From the NCBI RefSeq assembly GCF_015645445.1, contig NZ_JADOGI010000051.1, positions 1 through 51,429 of the forward strand: a DNA stretch of 51,429 bases. The letters run 5' to 3'. This DNA comes from Nonomuraea cypriaca. Its GTDB lineage: Bacteria > Actinomycetota > Actinomycetes > Streptosporangiales > Streptosporangiaceae. Position 1 is the stretch's first letter. The number at the start of each line of letters is the position of its first letter. Positions 1 to 7,794 of the stretch are shown here, piece by piece. The notes under the pieces are model-generated. The model saw only the letters and a list, made by a program, of their open reading frames with translations, was not told the DNA's origin and ran no database searches. Both the position numbers and the translations under genes were made by a program.

Positions 1-485
1 GGGGACACCAGGGCCCATACCGGCGCGCCCCGCCGGGCTTCCGGCATGCTCGTCAACCCTGACGGCGCCCTAAACCATGATCAACCAGAGGCGGAACAGA
101 CCCACTCAAGATCGTGAAAGATTGAGGCCGGTGGCCGAGGGTGAGTCCGTGGAACTGGTGACGGTCACAGGCGTGGCGCCGAAGAAGATCGCAAAGACTG
201 CCACGTACCCCTCAAGCACAGTCCAACCACGTCAGCAAGGCGGCCGGAATCGCTGCCCGCCCAGGAGGTGGGCATGGGAAGAGGCCGCCGATATGTGCTC
301 GGGGGTACACACATCGACGACCTCTACCGGAGAATCGGCAGGCCTTACATCGGCGTTACAGGGTTTCTCCGATAATTTTCCGCTAGCGCAAAGTTGGGGC
401 TCCAACGGTCATCGATGACGGTCGGTTACCTGCCGAATACGGCAACATGGGGCAACGCCTCACACGAACCCCCAGGGATGGACTA
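1..485. other. Upstream region with no convincing gene
   Basis: About 480 bases precede the first regulator. The longest frame (77-418 +) has no recognisable domain and no good ribosome site. A 33-codon frame at 274-375 + has a strong AGGAGGTGGGC ribosome site just before its ATG and reads partly like a folded protein start (RPYIGVTGFL), but it is too short to identify; it may be the remnant of a truncated gene or a leader. Nothing else is seen here. Confidence 0.4.
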
Positions 486-1202
486 GTGGCCACCTCAGAT
501 CCGGTCTACCTGCGTGTCGTCGAAGACATTCGGCGACAGATCACCGACGGCACCCTTCCCCCCGGCGCGCCCATTCCGTCACGGGCGCAGCTGACCCGTA
601 AGTATCAGGTCGGCGAGACCGCTGCTCGGCACGCCCTACGCGTGCTCGCGAGCGAGGGCCTCATCATCGGCCGCGTGGGCTCGGGCCATTACGTCAGGGA
701 ACGCCCTGACCTAACACCGCTGCATCGATGGCGCTTCCTTGATCATCCTGCCCCCTTCGCGGCTGACCTGCAGTCGCAGGGCAGGCGCGTGACATGGGAC
801 TGGCACAGCGAGCCGGCCGAAGCCGGTCCGGACATCGCCAGACGGTTGCGGCTCAAAGAGTCGACCACGCTCACGAAGACCCACTACGTCTTCCGCGGCG
901 ACGGCAGACCGCTCCAACTCGCCACCTCCTATGAGCCGTTGGAGTTCACGCCGCATACGGAGGAGGAACGACGGAGTCTGGTCGCGAGGATGTACGCGCA
1001 CGGCATAAAGATCACCGAGATCGTCGAGAGCGTACAAACCCGCGTCCCCCGGCCTGCGGAGAGCGACGCGCTGGATCTGGCGGCCGGTGTCAACGTGCTG
1101 CACGTCGAACGCACCCACTGGGCCGGCGATCGTCCCGTCGAGACGAGCGACATCGTCATCCCGGGCGATCGGTTCCGGGTCACGTACAGCATGCCCATCT
1201 AG
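486..1202 (+). CDS. GntR-family transcriptional regulator (HutC/UTRA type)
   Basis: This is a 238-residue regulator. An N-terminal winged helix-turn-helix (about residues 5-75: VYLRVVEDIRRQI, PIPSRAQLTRKY, ALRVLASEGLI, GxGHYV) is followed by a UTRA ligand-binding domain (about 85-235) of the HutC subfamily, which usually binds a small metabolite and releases DNA. The GTG at 486 was chosen because the winged helix begins four residues later and a weak AGGGATGG lies just upstream; an in-frame ATG at 447 is possible but has no ribosome site. A strong hairpin follows the stop, so it is probably monocistronic. The ligand cannot be predicted. Confidence 0.9.
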   Translation: MATSDPVYLRVVEDIRRQITDGTLPPGAPIPSRAQLTRKYQVGETAARHALRVLASEGLIIGRVGSGHYVRERPDLTPLHRWRFLDHPAPFAADLQSQGRRVTWDWHSEPAEAGPDIARRLRLKESTTLTKTHYVFRGDGRPLQLATSYEPLEFTPHTEEERRSLVARMYAHGIKITEIVESVQTRVPRPAESDALDLAAGVNVLHVERTHWAGDRPVETSDIVIPGDRFRVTYSMPI

Positions 1203-1210
1203 GACGGAAC

Positions 1211-1242
1211 GCTCCGGGCGAGCCCGGCTCCTCGCCCGGAGC
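1211..1242 (+). terminator. Intrinsic-type terminator after the GntR gene
   Basis: A perfect 12-bp stem (GCTCCGGGCGAG pairing with CTCGCCCGGAGC) with an 8-nt loop starts 9 nt after the stop codon. There is no T tail, as is common in GC-rich actinomycetes. Confidence 0.75.
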
Positions 1243-1347
1243 CCACCTCCGGCCCGGCATTCACGACCGATCGGCCCGTACAGCGATCAAGTCCTTGCCG
1301 ACGCATGCCCTGCCTCCATCTCCCGATGGGGGCTCAGAAAGGCTCGG

Positions 1348-1433
1348 GGCTGTCCCGACCACACAACCGGGCTCGCGGCTGTCCCTGCCGCACGACCCGG
1401 CTGTCCGTGCCACACGACCCGGCTCTCCATGAG
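1348..1433. repeat. Short degenerate tandem repeat
   Basis: About three and a half imperfect copies of a 22-30 nt unit with core CACACGACCCGGCTGTCC lie in the 394-nt gap between the GntR gene and radC. The gap contains no other feature I can support apart from the terminator and the radC ribosome site. Confidence 0.5.
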
Positions 1434-1596
1434 CTCGCCGAGGCGCTGCTCAGCTTGGGGTCGACTCATCCGCCGGCCTTTTTTCTGGCTGACTTTTCGC
1501 GCGTGCGGCTACGAATGGGGCAATCGGCTTCGACCATGAACGCGCAGGTCCCGAGGTTGTCGGTGCCCGTTGATAGAACGGTTGCGGAGGTTGCCG

Positions 1597-2268
1597 ATGC
1601 GAGTCAAAGACCTGCCCAAGCGCGACCGGCCGCGCGAACGGCTCATGTCCAGCGGCGCCGGTGCCCTGGCGGATCGGGAGTTGCTGGCCGTACTGCTCGG
1701 ATCCGGATTTCGCGGGGGGAGTGCCCTGCAACTGGCCGCTCAAGTGATCGAGCATTGCGGAGATCTCGATGGGCTCGGGCGTTCCGACCCACATCGGTTA
1801 CTGACCGTGCCCGGTGTGGGTCCGGCCAAGGCCGCGAGAGTGGCCGCGGCCTTTCATCTCGTACGGCGGGCGGAGGCGTGGCCCGAGCGCGTACGAATAA
1901 CCAGCACGTCTGACCTGGCCAACCAGTGCGCTCCGCTACTGCGAGGCCGAGTGCGGGAGCGGCTGGTCATGGTGGTGTGCGACGCCCGCGGCCGGGTGCT
2001 CAAGCGCCTGGTGCTGACCGAAGGCGGGTCCGACCACACGGTCCTGCCCATCCGCGAAGTGGTCACGGAAGTGCTCACCTCGGGGGGTGCCGTGTTCGGG
2101 CTTGCCCACAATCATCCAGCAGGCTCCCTCGAACCAAGCGAGGCCGACCTCGAGGCGACAGCCCAACTCGCCGTGGCCGCCGACACGGTCGGGCTCCGCC
2201 TTCTCGACCACCTGATCGTCACCGACGCGGCCTGGCGCCGCATCCCTACCCAAACCGGTGCCACCTAA
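1597..2268 (+). CDS. radC: RadC family JAB/MPN-domain protein
   Basis: This 223-residue protein has the RadC layout: an N-terminal helix-hairpin-helix region (about 40-80, with VPGVGPAKAARV) and a C-terminal JAB1/MPN metalloprotease-like domain with the JAMM zinc motif HNHPAGSLEPSEAD near residues 170-183. The family was named for DNA repair, but its biochemical role is unsettled and some members sit with mobile elements or defence genes. GGAGG at 1586-1590 with a 6-nt spacer picks the ATG at 1597 over one 27 nt upstream. It has a TTA leucine codon at position 68, rare in such genomes. Length is normal and all JAMM residues are present. Confidence 0.93.
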   Translation: MRVKDLPKRDRPRERLMSSGAGALADRELLAVLLGSGFRGGSALQLAAQVIEHCGDLDGLGRSDPHRLLTVPGVGPAKAARVAAAFHLVRRAEAWPERVRITSTSDLANQCAPLLRGRVRERLVMVVCDARGRVLKRLVLTEGGSDHTVLPIREVVTEVLTSGGAVFGLAHNHPAGSLEPSEADLEATAQLAVAADTVGLRLLDHLIVTDAAWRRIPTQTGAT

Positions 2269-3056
2269 GACCATAAACGCACCCTCACTCAAAAGGAATG
2301 ATCCCCTGTATAGCTCCGAACAGCAGGTTCCCAAGGAACGACCATGAGAACCTAATCGCGCGGGTAGGCCGTTATGGACGTCAGCCGGCCACTACTCGTC
2401 GTGGCGCGGTCCTGTGCCTTACGAGGGGCTCGGGACCGTGTCCGTGCGTTCGCGCGGATTCCAGGTGAATCGCATTCGGAAACGTCGGCCCGAGTGCCTC
2501 ACCTGGGACCACGCGCAGGACGAGTCCCCCTCGTCGGTCACGATCGCGGGCGGCATGTCCGGGTTGTCGGACGAACGCTATCCACCACAGCGTCCATGCG
2601 CTCACCAAGCTCGTCGGCAAAGGCCAATCACCGTCAATGCCGACGTCGTTGCCGCACTCATGGAGCGCGACAAAACCGGGGCGTCAATCACACATTCGCC
2701 GCACCAGCCAACGGCTGGGTGCCACACTGTTGTGTGCGGCCATCGCCCGGCTGTCCTTCGATTCACTGCGTCGTCGAAGGAGCGTGCGGTGGCCGTCACC
2801 ATTTCACCAATGATCGCGATCTCCTTCATGTGGCCCGGCCAAGGCGTGGGCAACGCACACCAAGCCGGTGCAGATATGAGACATTTACGATAACGCGCGG
2901 GTCGCATAAATGTCAGATGGGTGATGGGTGAGGCCTGGGCCAATGCGCACAGGCAACTGCATAACGCGCCCATCCGGACACATTATTGGCAGCCTTTACC
3001 GCAAGACCCAAAGCCCACTCGATGATAAGAGTGCGTGCCGGACATAGCGGGTCGGC
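2269..3056. other. 788-nt gap, possible gene remnant
   Basis: No intact gene is convincing. Between about 2570 and 2720 protein-like stretches jump between plus frames (HALTKLVGKGQ in one, NADVVAALMERDKTGASI in the next), which looks like a frame-shifted relic, but the family is not recognised. An 8-bp inverted repeat, GACATTTA at 2880-2887 and TAAATGTC at 2907-2914, sits in an AT-rich pocket and could be an operator or a hairpin. Confidence 0.35.
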
Positions 3057-3431
3057 TCAAGTGACGTGGGCGCGATGGTGGCGTGGCAGGTGATCGGGCG
3101 GGTGACGATGGGAAAGGTCCCTGCACCTTGGGCACCCCGCGGGCGGGTGGCCGGCATCGGCACACAACTGGAACCAGACAGCTCGCACGGTGGCATCGGA
3201 CCTGCTGGAAAACTCTACAACGGTCACCTCCCCGTCAATCAGGGTGATCTTACGGATGAACGACACCCCACCCGCCTGACAGAACTCGTACACGATCGGC
3301 TTGCACTCGCACGTGTAGTCACGGACGCGGACCCGGTTGCCCCTGGGCGTTTCAGGGGCCCATTCGAGGTCGGGCGTGTCGTTTTCGGCCGGTACGTGAT
3401 GGCCGTGATAGTCACCCACTTCCCAGCTCAT
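3057..3431 (-). CDS. Small hypothetical protein, probably leaderless
   Basis: A 124-residue protein of unknown function. The central part (about 5-85) has a mixed charged/beta pattern (RVRVRDYTCECKPIVYEFCQAGG, split here by eye; ITLIDGEVTVVEF) with cysteines in CECK and FCQAGG; the last 40 residues are Cys/His/Arg-rich. The ATG at 3431 was chosen because a promoter fits it exactly: TAGACC at 3461-3466, a 17-nt spacer, TATGGT at 3438-3443 and 6 nt to the ATG, with no ribosome site, as expected of a leaderless message. A 28-codon-upstream ATG is also in frame. It is divergent from the double-GntR gene, so the two may share control. No family is recognised. Confidence 0.6.
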   Translation of the reverse strand: MSWEVGDYHGHHVPAENDTPDLEWAPETPRGNRVRVRDYTCECKPIVYEFCQAGGVSFIRKITLIDGEVTVVEFSSRSDATVRAVWFQLCADAGHPPAGCPRCRDLSHRHPPDHLPRHHRAHVT

Positions 3432-3437
3432 GCGAGA

Positions 3438-3537
3438 ACCATAGCGCACCCGTATCTCTTGGTCTAGAGAACGTATCCATACGCCTTCAATACGTCTACT
3501 TTGAGCAGGCATGTACGGTTTCGTCTATACTCCGAAC
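3438..3537. promoter_or_regulatory. Divergent leaderless promoters with DasR-like half operator
   Basis: Minus: TAGACC (3461-3466), 17 nt, TATGGT (3438-3443), 6 nt to ATG. Plus: TTGAGC (3501-3506), 19 nt, TATACT (3526-3531), 6 nt to GTG. TTGGTCTAGAGAAC at 3459-3472 overlaps the minus -35 and resembles one half of the TGGTCTAGACCA palindrome bound by DasR-like GntR proteins, so autoregulation by the neighbouring regulators is plausible. Confidence 0.55.
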
Positions 3538-4026
3538 GTGCTGGATCGCGAAGGACCCGTGCCCATCTACAAGCAGGTCGCCGACCTGGTCAGCGACCAG
3601 ATCAAACGCGGCGAGCTGAAAGCGGGAGACCCCGTACCGAGCGAGGCCACGCTCGAGAAGCACTACGACATCGCGCGCACCACCGCCCGTCGGGTGGCGC
3701 GGGAGCTACGCGAGCAGGGGTTGGCGTACACGGTTCAAGGCGAAGGCACGTTCGTCGGGCAGCCAGACACGCCGCGATCGCCAAAGAATATGCCGATCTA
3801 TCAGAAGATTGCCGAAGAGATCGCGACACGTATCGAGAACGGCGAAATTCCACCCAACAGGGCAATCCCTGGGGAAAAAGCATTGATGCGGCAATACAGC
3901 GTCGCCAAGGTGACCGCACGGCAGGCCGTCGCGCATCTCAGGCAACAGGGCCTGGTCTTCACCGTTCCTTATCGGGGCTCTTTTGTGGAACCTCCCGAGA
4001 AGTGGCGCACGAGCAAGAATCCTTAA
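3538..4026 (+). CDS. Double GntR winged-helix regulator, copy 1
   Basis: This 162-residue protein is two GntR-type winged helix-turn-helix domains in tandem (about 5-75 and 85-155), each with the full pattern: IYKQVADLVSDQIKRGEL / PSEATL / ARTTARRVARELREQGL / GEGTFV and IYQKIAEEIATRIENGEI / PGEKAL / AKVTARQAVAHLRQQGL / YRGSFV. There is no effector-binding domain, so it cannot use the usual GntR ligand switch. The GTG at 3538 aligns with the start of copy 2 (both begin GTGCTGGATCGCGA) and lies 6 nt after TATACT, so it is probably leaderless; an ATG at 3511 is in frame. It may bind as a pseudo-dimer within one chain. The targets are unknown. Confidence 0.85.
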   Translation: MLDREGPVPIYKQVADLVSDQIKRGELKAGDPVPSEATLEKHYDIARTTARRVARELREQGLAYTVQGEGTFVGQPDTPRSPKNMPIYQKIAEEIATRIENGEIPPNRAIPGEKALMRQYSVAKVTARQAVAHLRQQGLVFTVPYRGSFVEPPEKWRTSKNP

Positions 4027-4053
4027 GCGGCCCGCAAGGTCTGGTCCGCTGGA

Positions 4054-4065
4054 TATCCTTGGCGG
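4054..4065 (+). promoter_or_regulatory. -10 element of a leaderless promoter
   Basis: TATCCT at 4054-4059 followed by 6 nt and the GTG start at 4066, the same spacing as in the upstream paralogue. No clear -35 or ribosome site is present. Confidence 0.45.
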
Positions 4066-4542
4066 GTGCTGGATCGCGAGGGTGACACCTTCCTCTATCT
4101 TCAGATCAGCGAAGTCCTCAAGTCACGCATCGTGTCCGAGCTCTCTCCGGGAGATCTCGTGATCAGCGAGGCGGAGATTCAGCGAGAGTTCAGCGTGGCC
4201 CGCACGACCGCGCGCCGGGCAATTCGCGTGCTGCGTAATCAGGGGATCGTCCACACCCGCCAAGGAGAAGGCACATTTGTGAGCGTTCCCGGCGAGACCG
4301 GTCCTCGGGGGCGCCAGACGCCGCTCTATCGGCATATCGCCGAAGAAATCCGGCAGCGCATCTCAACCGGCGAACTCGACCCCGGCGGTCCGATTCCCAG
4401 CGAGGTCGAACTGGTACGGCAGTACGGTGCCGCGCGCGAGACCGTACGCAGGGCCGTGGCACTCCTGCGTGAGCAGGGATGGGTTTTCAGCGTCCCGCAT
4501 CGCGGCAGCTACGTCGCGGCCGAGGAACGGTGGCCGGATTGA
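4066..4542 (+). CDS. Double GntR winged-helix regulator, copy 2
   Basis: This 158-residue paralogue of the upstream gene again has two GntR winged-helix domains (about 8-72 and 85-150) and no effector domain. Its first half resembles the first half of copy 1 (both end QGEGTFV) and its second half resembles the second half of copy 1 (both VFxVPxRGSxV), so the internal duplication came before the gene duplication. Only 39 nt separate the two genes, and this one has its own leaderless -10 box. Its 3' end overlaps the convergent ASCH gene by 34 nt. The first domain has a less standard turn (VISEAEIQ in place of PSEAxL). The two may heterodimerise or compete for the same sites. Confidence 0.85.
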   Translation: MLDREGDTFLYLQISEVLKSRIVSELSPGDLVISEAEIQREFSVARTTARRAIRVLRNQGIVHTRQGEGTFVSVPGETGPRGRQTPLYRHIAEEIRQRISTGELDPGGPIPSEVELVRQYGAARETVRRAVALLREQGWVFSVPHRGSYVAAEERWPD

Positions 4543-4925
4543 CTCACGATGCGGAACCACAGGCAGACCACCGTCGTGGTGTCCTCCACCTCATATCCCT
4601 CGGCTGACGACCAGTAGCGGCGGTGGCTGTCCCGCCAGTCCTCGATCGAGACGTAGCCTTCACCCTCAGATTGGGCGAACTCCCAGGTGACCTCCGCGAA
4701 TGGCGTCAGCTCCACGCCGGTCACCTCGATTTCGGCCGCGTTCGCTCCCGCGTCGTCCACGAGGATGAGGTGCTCACCGACGTGCTCGAGCTCCTCGCCC
4801 TCGGCGTGGTAGTCCACGTCCAGGAGGCCCGCCGTAGCGGTCTTCTTGCCGGACAGGGTCAGGTCGGTCAGCAAGGTGCGCAGCTTGCCGGGAGTGCCTA
4901 GTTCCAGCACTCTGAGTCCGTCCAT
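4509..4925 (-). CDS. ASCH-domain protein
   Basis: This 138-residue protein matches the ASCH (PUA-like) fold: LRTLLTDLTLSGKKTATAGLL near residues 14-34 is the characteristic GxKTaT segment, followed by beta-rich ILVDDAGANAAEIEVTGVEL and the WEFAQSEGEGYVSIEDWRDSHRRYW block. ASCH proteins are thought to bind RNA or modified nucleotides; some E. coli members hydrolyse N4-acetylcytidine. The ATG at 4925 begins MDGLRVLELG; an ATG 12 nt upstream is also in frame. It stands alone, convergent with the double-GntR gene. Confidence 0.8.
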   Translation of the reverse strand: MDGLRVLELGTPGKLRTLLTDLTLSGKKTATAGLLDVDYHAEGEELEHVGEHLILVDDAGANAAEIEVTGVELTPFAEVTWEFAQSEGEGYVSIEDWRDSHRRYWSSAEGYEVEDTTTVVCLWFRIVSQSGHRSSAAT

Positions 4926-5186
4926 GCGGGGCCACATAGAGGAACGTTAACCTTCCGGCTCCTGCGCCGGACATGTACAGGGCGGCAGATGGCGGCGCAC
5001 CGTAAGCGCACAGGGCTGCGGGTGGTCATCGGGGACCCAGGTGCGAGCTCCAGACCGCAGCGGGCCGGAGGCCCGTTGGAAGAGTCGGAGGAATGGTGCC
5101 GGGGCCGTATTAGGGTGCAGGTTGCGACGTCGTGGGTTCGTGGATGTGTCGCTCGGCGCCGAAAGGGGAGGCCGAAAGGGGAGATC

Positions 5187-5832
5187 GTGGCGCTGCCCGC
5201 GGGTGGTCACGTGCACAGCGAGTGGTCCTGGGATGCGCCGGACGGCGCGATGGAGCGGACCTGCGCGCGGGCGGTGGAGATCGGTCTTCCCGCGGTTGCG
5301 TTCACCGAGCACGTGGACTTCACGGCCTGACCCGGGCCGGCGACCTCGATGAACATGAGCATCTCAAGGTGTTCGTCACATCAGAAGGAACGGTGGCTCC
5401 GCCGAAACTCAACGTTGACGGGTATCTGGAGTGCGTGTAGCGGTGCCGCGATCGGTTTCCGGGGCCTTCGCATCATGAGCGGAGTCGAACTGGGCGAGCC
5501 GCAGTGCTCGCCCACATCGACTACCGATCCGCACCTGGCCGGCGCAGGGCGGGCCGTTCGATCCGAACGCGTTCCAGGAGGAATTCCGTCATGCCCTGCG
5601 GGCGCTCGCCGACAGCGGCCGGGCCCTGGAAGTCAACACGCGCAGGCGGTTCTGTCCGGAGATCGTTCGCTGGTGGCGCGACGAAGGCGGACAGACGGTC
5701 ACCTTTGGGAGCGATGCCCACAGCCCGGCCGCGATCGCGTACGGCTTCACCGACGCGGCGGCGATGGTCGAGGCTCAAGGCTTCCGGCCCGGCCGCCATC
5801 CCCATGACTTCTGGACCGCTAGAAGCCGCTAG
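5187..5832 (+). pseudogene. Decayed PHP-domain (histidinol-phosphatase-like) gene
   Basis: Homologous protein runs through all three plus frames. From GTG at 5187 (GGGGAG at 5178-5183) the frame encodes the PHP metal motif HVHSEW and TEHVDF, then stops at TGA 5328-5330. The next frame continues (GDLDEHEHLKVF, NVDGYLECV) to an in-frame TAG near 5438, and a further shift near 5460 gives LRIMSGVELGEP. The last frame from about 5560 encodes PFDPNAFQEEFRHALRAL, ALEVNTR and the metal motif FGSDAHSP, ending at TAG 5830-5832. Two or more shifts plus an in-frame stop make a sequencing slip unlikely. The intact protein would have been a metal-dependent phosphoesterase. Confidence 0.85.
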
Positions 5833-6851
5833 AAGACGGGGATGATGTCCTCCGGGTCGATGAAGTCGACTTGTACGCCCTCCAGGTCCAGCTCCGGGAT
5901 CGCGGGAAAGGCGATGCCCCAGCGTTCCACTATCGCGCGGATTCTGGCCATGGCCACACGCCAGTTCTCGGCCTGTTCGTCGTACGACAACACGCCCAGC
6001 CCCGCTTGTCTGGCGTGGTCCATGAGGACGCGGTGGTTGTGCAGGAAGTACGGCGGGAGCTCCCAGAAGCCTTCAGGAGGCTCCCAGAGGATCATGCTGA
6101 GGAAGACGAAACCGGCTCTGAGCTGGCGGGTGATGAGGATACGCGTATCGTCGGTGAGGCCAGGCCATTCGTTTTCCAGAATGGTCATGCAGATTTGCAG
6201 ATGGCGGGACTCGTCTCGGCCTATGCGTTGGAACATCTCGCTGAAGACCGGGTGATGAGTGCCCGAGGCCATCCCTCTGAAGAGCGTTGAGGCGGCCATC
6301 TCACCCATCATGAAGCTGGTGAAGAGCACCGGGAGTGAATACTTTCCGACCGCCGAGGTGTAGCCGTTCCAGTAGCGGCCGCCGTTGTGGTAGAGCCAGC
6401 CGATGTTGTTGTGCGCTGCTGATTCCAGATCGTCGGACGGGGCCCAGTTGAGCGGGCCTCCGGGCCAGAGCTTGGCTATGGTGCGCTGACAGCACTCCTC
6501 GTGGTTCATCTCGTCACGGGTGATGGAGAAGAAGCACTTCCTGACCGGGTCCTCTTCGTGCTTTTCGAAGGCCTGGATGGTGGCGCGGGCGAACACGGCC
6601 GGTCCCGAGGCGTCGAAGTTCGCCAGGACGGCGAACCAGTACATGATGCCCAGGCGCTGCTCCCGCGTGAAGTCCGCCGGATCGAGGCCGTCCCAGGGCA
6701 GGTCGGCCGGGTTCCAGACCACGCGCTTGGACTTTTCGTAGATGGCGGCGAGTTTCTCCGTCTCGACTCGCCATTCCATGGGATAGATGTTGGGCTGCGG
6801 GATCTCCGGCGCCGGCCAGAAACCGCCCTCTGGGATCGTGAGGTCCGCCAT
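5829..6851 (-). CDS. Ferritin-like diiron protein of unknown substrate
   Basis: This 340-residue helical protein shows a ribonucleotide-reductase-R2-like set of candidate iron ligands: D80 (ANFDASGP), E114 and H117 (DEMNHEE), E184 (GEMAAS) and E214 with H217 (DESRHLQI). That pattern (acidic, ExxH, E, ExxH) marks a carboxylate-bridged diiron oxidase or oxygenase. It lacks the extra features of true R2 subunits, and no R1 gene is nearby. GGAGGTG precedes the ATG by about 7 nt. Its last 4 nt overlap the end of the decayed PHP gene. An N-oxygenase (AurF-like) or a desaturase-like role are alternatives that cannot be separated from sequence alone. Confidence 0.75.
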   Translation of the reverse strand: MADLTIPEGGFWPAPEIPQPNIYPMEWRVETEKLAAIYEKSKRVVWNPADLPWDGLDPADFTREQRLGIMYWFAVLANFDASGPAVFARATIQAFEKHEEDPVRKCFFSITRDEMNHEECCQRTIAKLWPGGPLNWAPSDDLESAAHNNIGWLYHNGGRYWNGYTSAVGKYSLPVLFTSFMMGEMAASTLFRGMASGTHHPVFSEMFQRIGRDESRHLQICMTILENEWPGLTDDTRILITRQLRAGFVFLSMILWEPPEGFWELPPYFLHNHRVLMDHARQAGLGVLSYDEQAENWRVAMARIRAIVERWGIAFPAIPELDLEGVQVDFIDPEDIIPVF

Positions 6852-7169
6852 GTTGTGACACCTCCACTCCTATCCTGCGCGGCGGCGTCACGGCTTTCAA
6901 GTACGGGCGCGCTGGGTGATGGCAACGCGGACCAGTACTGCCGCAACCGCCAGGCCCGCCCAGGAGGGCCTGGGCGAGTTGGATCCGCCGTACGCATCAA
7001 GCATCGCCGGGTCCCGCTTGTGGCGTTTCAGGGCGTTATGCGGCACCTCTACCGAGACACGCCCTTACCGGGCGAGGAAGCGGGGTTCGCGTCGTCTCCA
7101 AGGGTCAAACACCGATACGGTGTAACTCGTGCCTTGTGGCATGGACAGCAGGCGAAGGAGCGGGCCGAG
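6852..7169. promoter_or_regulatory. Divergent intergenic region with inverted repeat
   Basis: This 318-nt spacer separates the diiron gene and the GNAT gene. ACACCG-ATA-CGGTGT at 7109-7123 is a perfect inverted repeat 47 nt before the GNAT start and is a plausible operator or promoter element. GAAGGAG at 7154-7160 is the GNAT ribosome site. Nothing else is supported. Confidence 0.4.
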
Positions 7170-7778
7170 ATGGCAGACGTAGGCGTCCGGGCGGCCCGGC
7201 GCGAGGATGTGCTCCAGGTGGCGAATACCCAGATTCGCGCCTGGCGCTACGGCTACCGGGAGTTTCTCCCCGAGGGGCCCCTTGAGCAGATGACCGGGGC
7301 GGCGGCGGAGAAGATGTGGCTGCGCCAGTGGGACGAGGCGATCGTCGCCCCGCCCACGCCCAGGCACCGGGTGCTGGTGGCGGTGGAGACCATCCTCGAC
7401 ACCGAGGGCTTCCCCGCCCTCGGCGCGGGCGGCAGCGCCGCCCTCACCACTCCCCGCGGCGGCGAACGCGTCGTCGGCCTGGCCTCCCATGCCCCCGCCG
7501 AGGACCCCGATCTCGACCCCACCGTGGTCGCCGAGATGCTGACGCTGCTGGTGGACCCCGACTTCGTCCGCCGCGGGCACGGCAGCCGCCTGCTCAACGC
7601 CACCGTCGACCACCTGCGCGAGGACGGCTTCCAGCAGATCGTCACCTGGGTCTTCGCCGACAACCACGCGGTGCTCGGTTTCCTGGAGTCGGCCGGTTGG
7701 GGCGAGGACATGGCGGAAAGAGTGCTCGACATGGGCCGCCCGATCCGTATGGTCAGGCTCACGACCGACATCAGCTAG
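7170..7778 (+). CDS. GNAT family N-acetyltransferase
   Basis: A 202-residue GNAT protein. It has the usual fold order: N-terminal VRAARREDVLQVANTQIRAWR, a central strand with EMLTLLVDPDFVRRGHGSRLLNATVDHL (motif A, R/QxxGxG/A acetyl-CoA pyrophosphate loop as RRGHGS near residues 131-136) and the motif B segment VTWVFADNHAVLGFLESAGWGED. The acceptor is unknown. The frame is open far upstream, but GAAGGAG 9 nt before ATG 7170 marks the start. The gene is followed 16 nt later by menA and may be cotranscribed with it. Confidence 0.85.
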   Translation: MADVGVRAARREDVLQVANTQIRAWRYGYREFLPEGPLEQMTGAAAEKMWLRQWDEAIVAPPTPRHRVLVAVETILDTEGFPALGAGGSAALTTPRGGERVVGLASHAPAEDPDLDPTVVAEMLTLLVDPDFVRRGHGSRLLNATVDHLREDGFQQIVTWVFADNHAVLGFLESAGWGEDMAERVLDMGRPIRMVRLTTDIS

Positions 7779-7794
7779 AGGCTAGAGGAACGAG

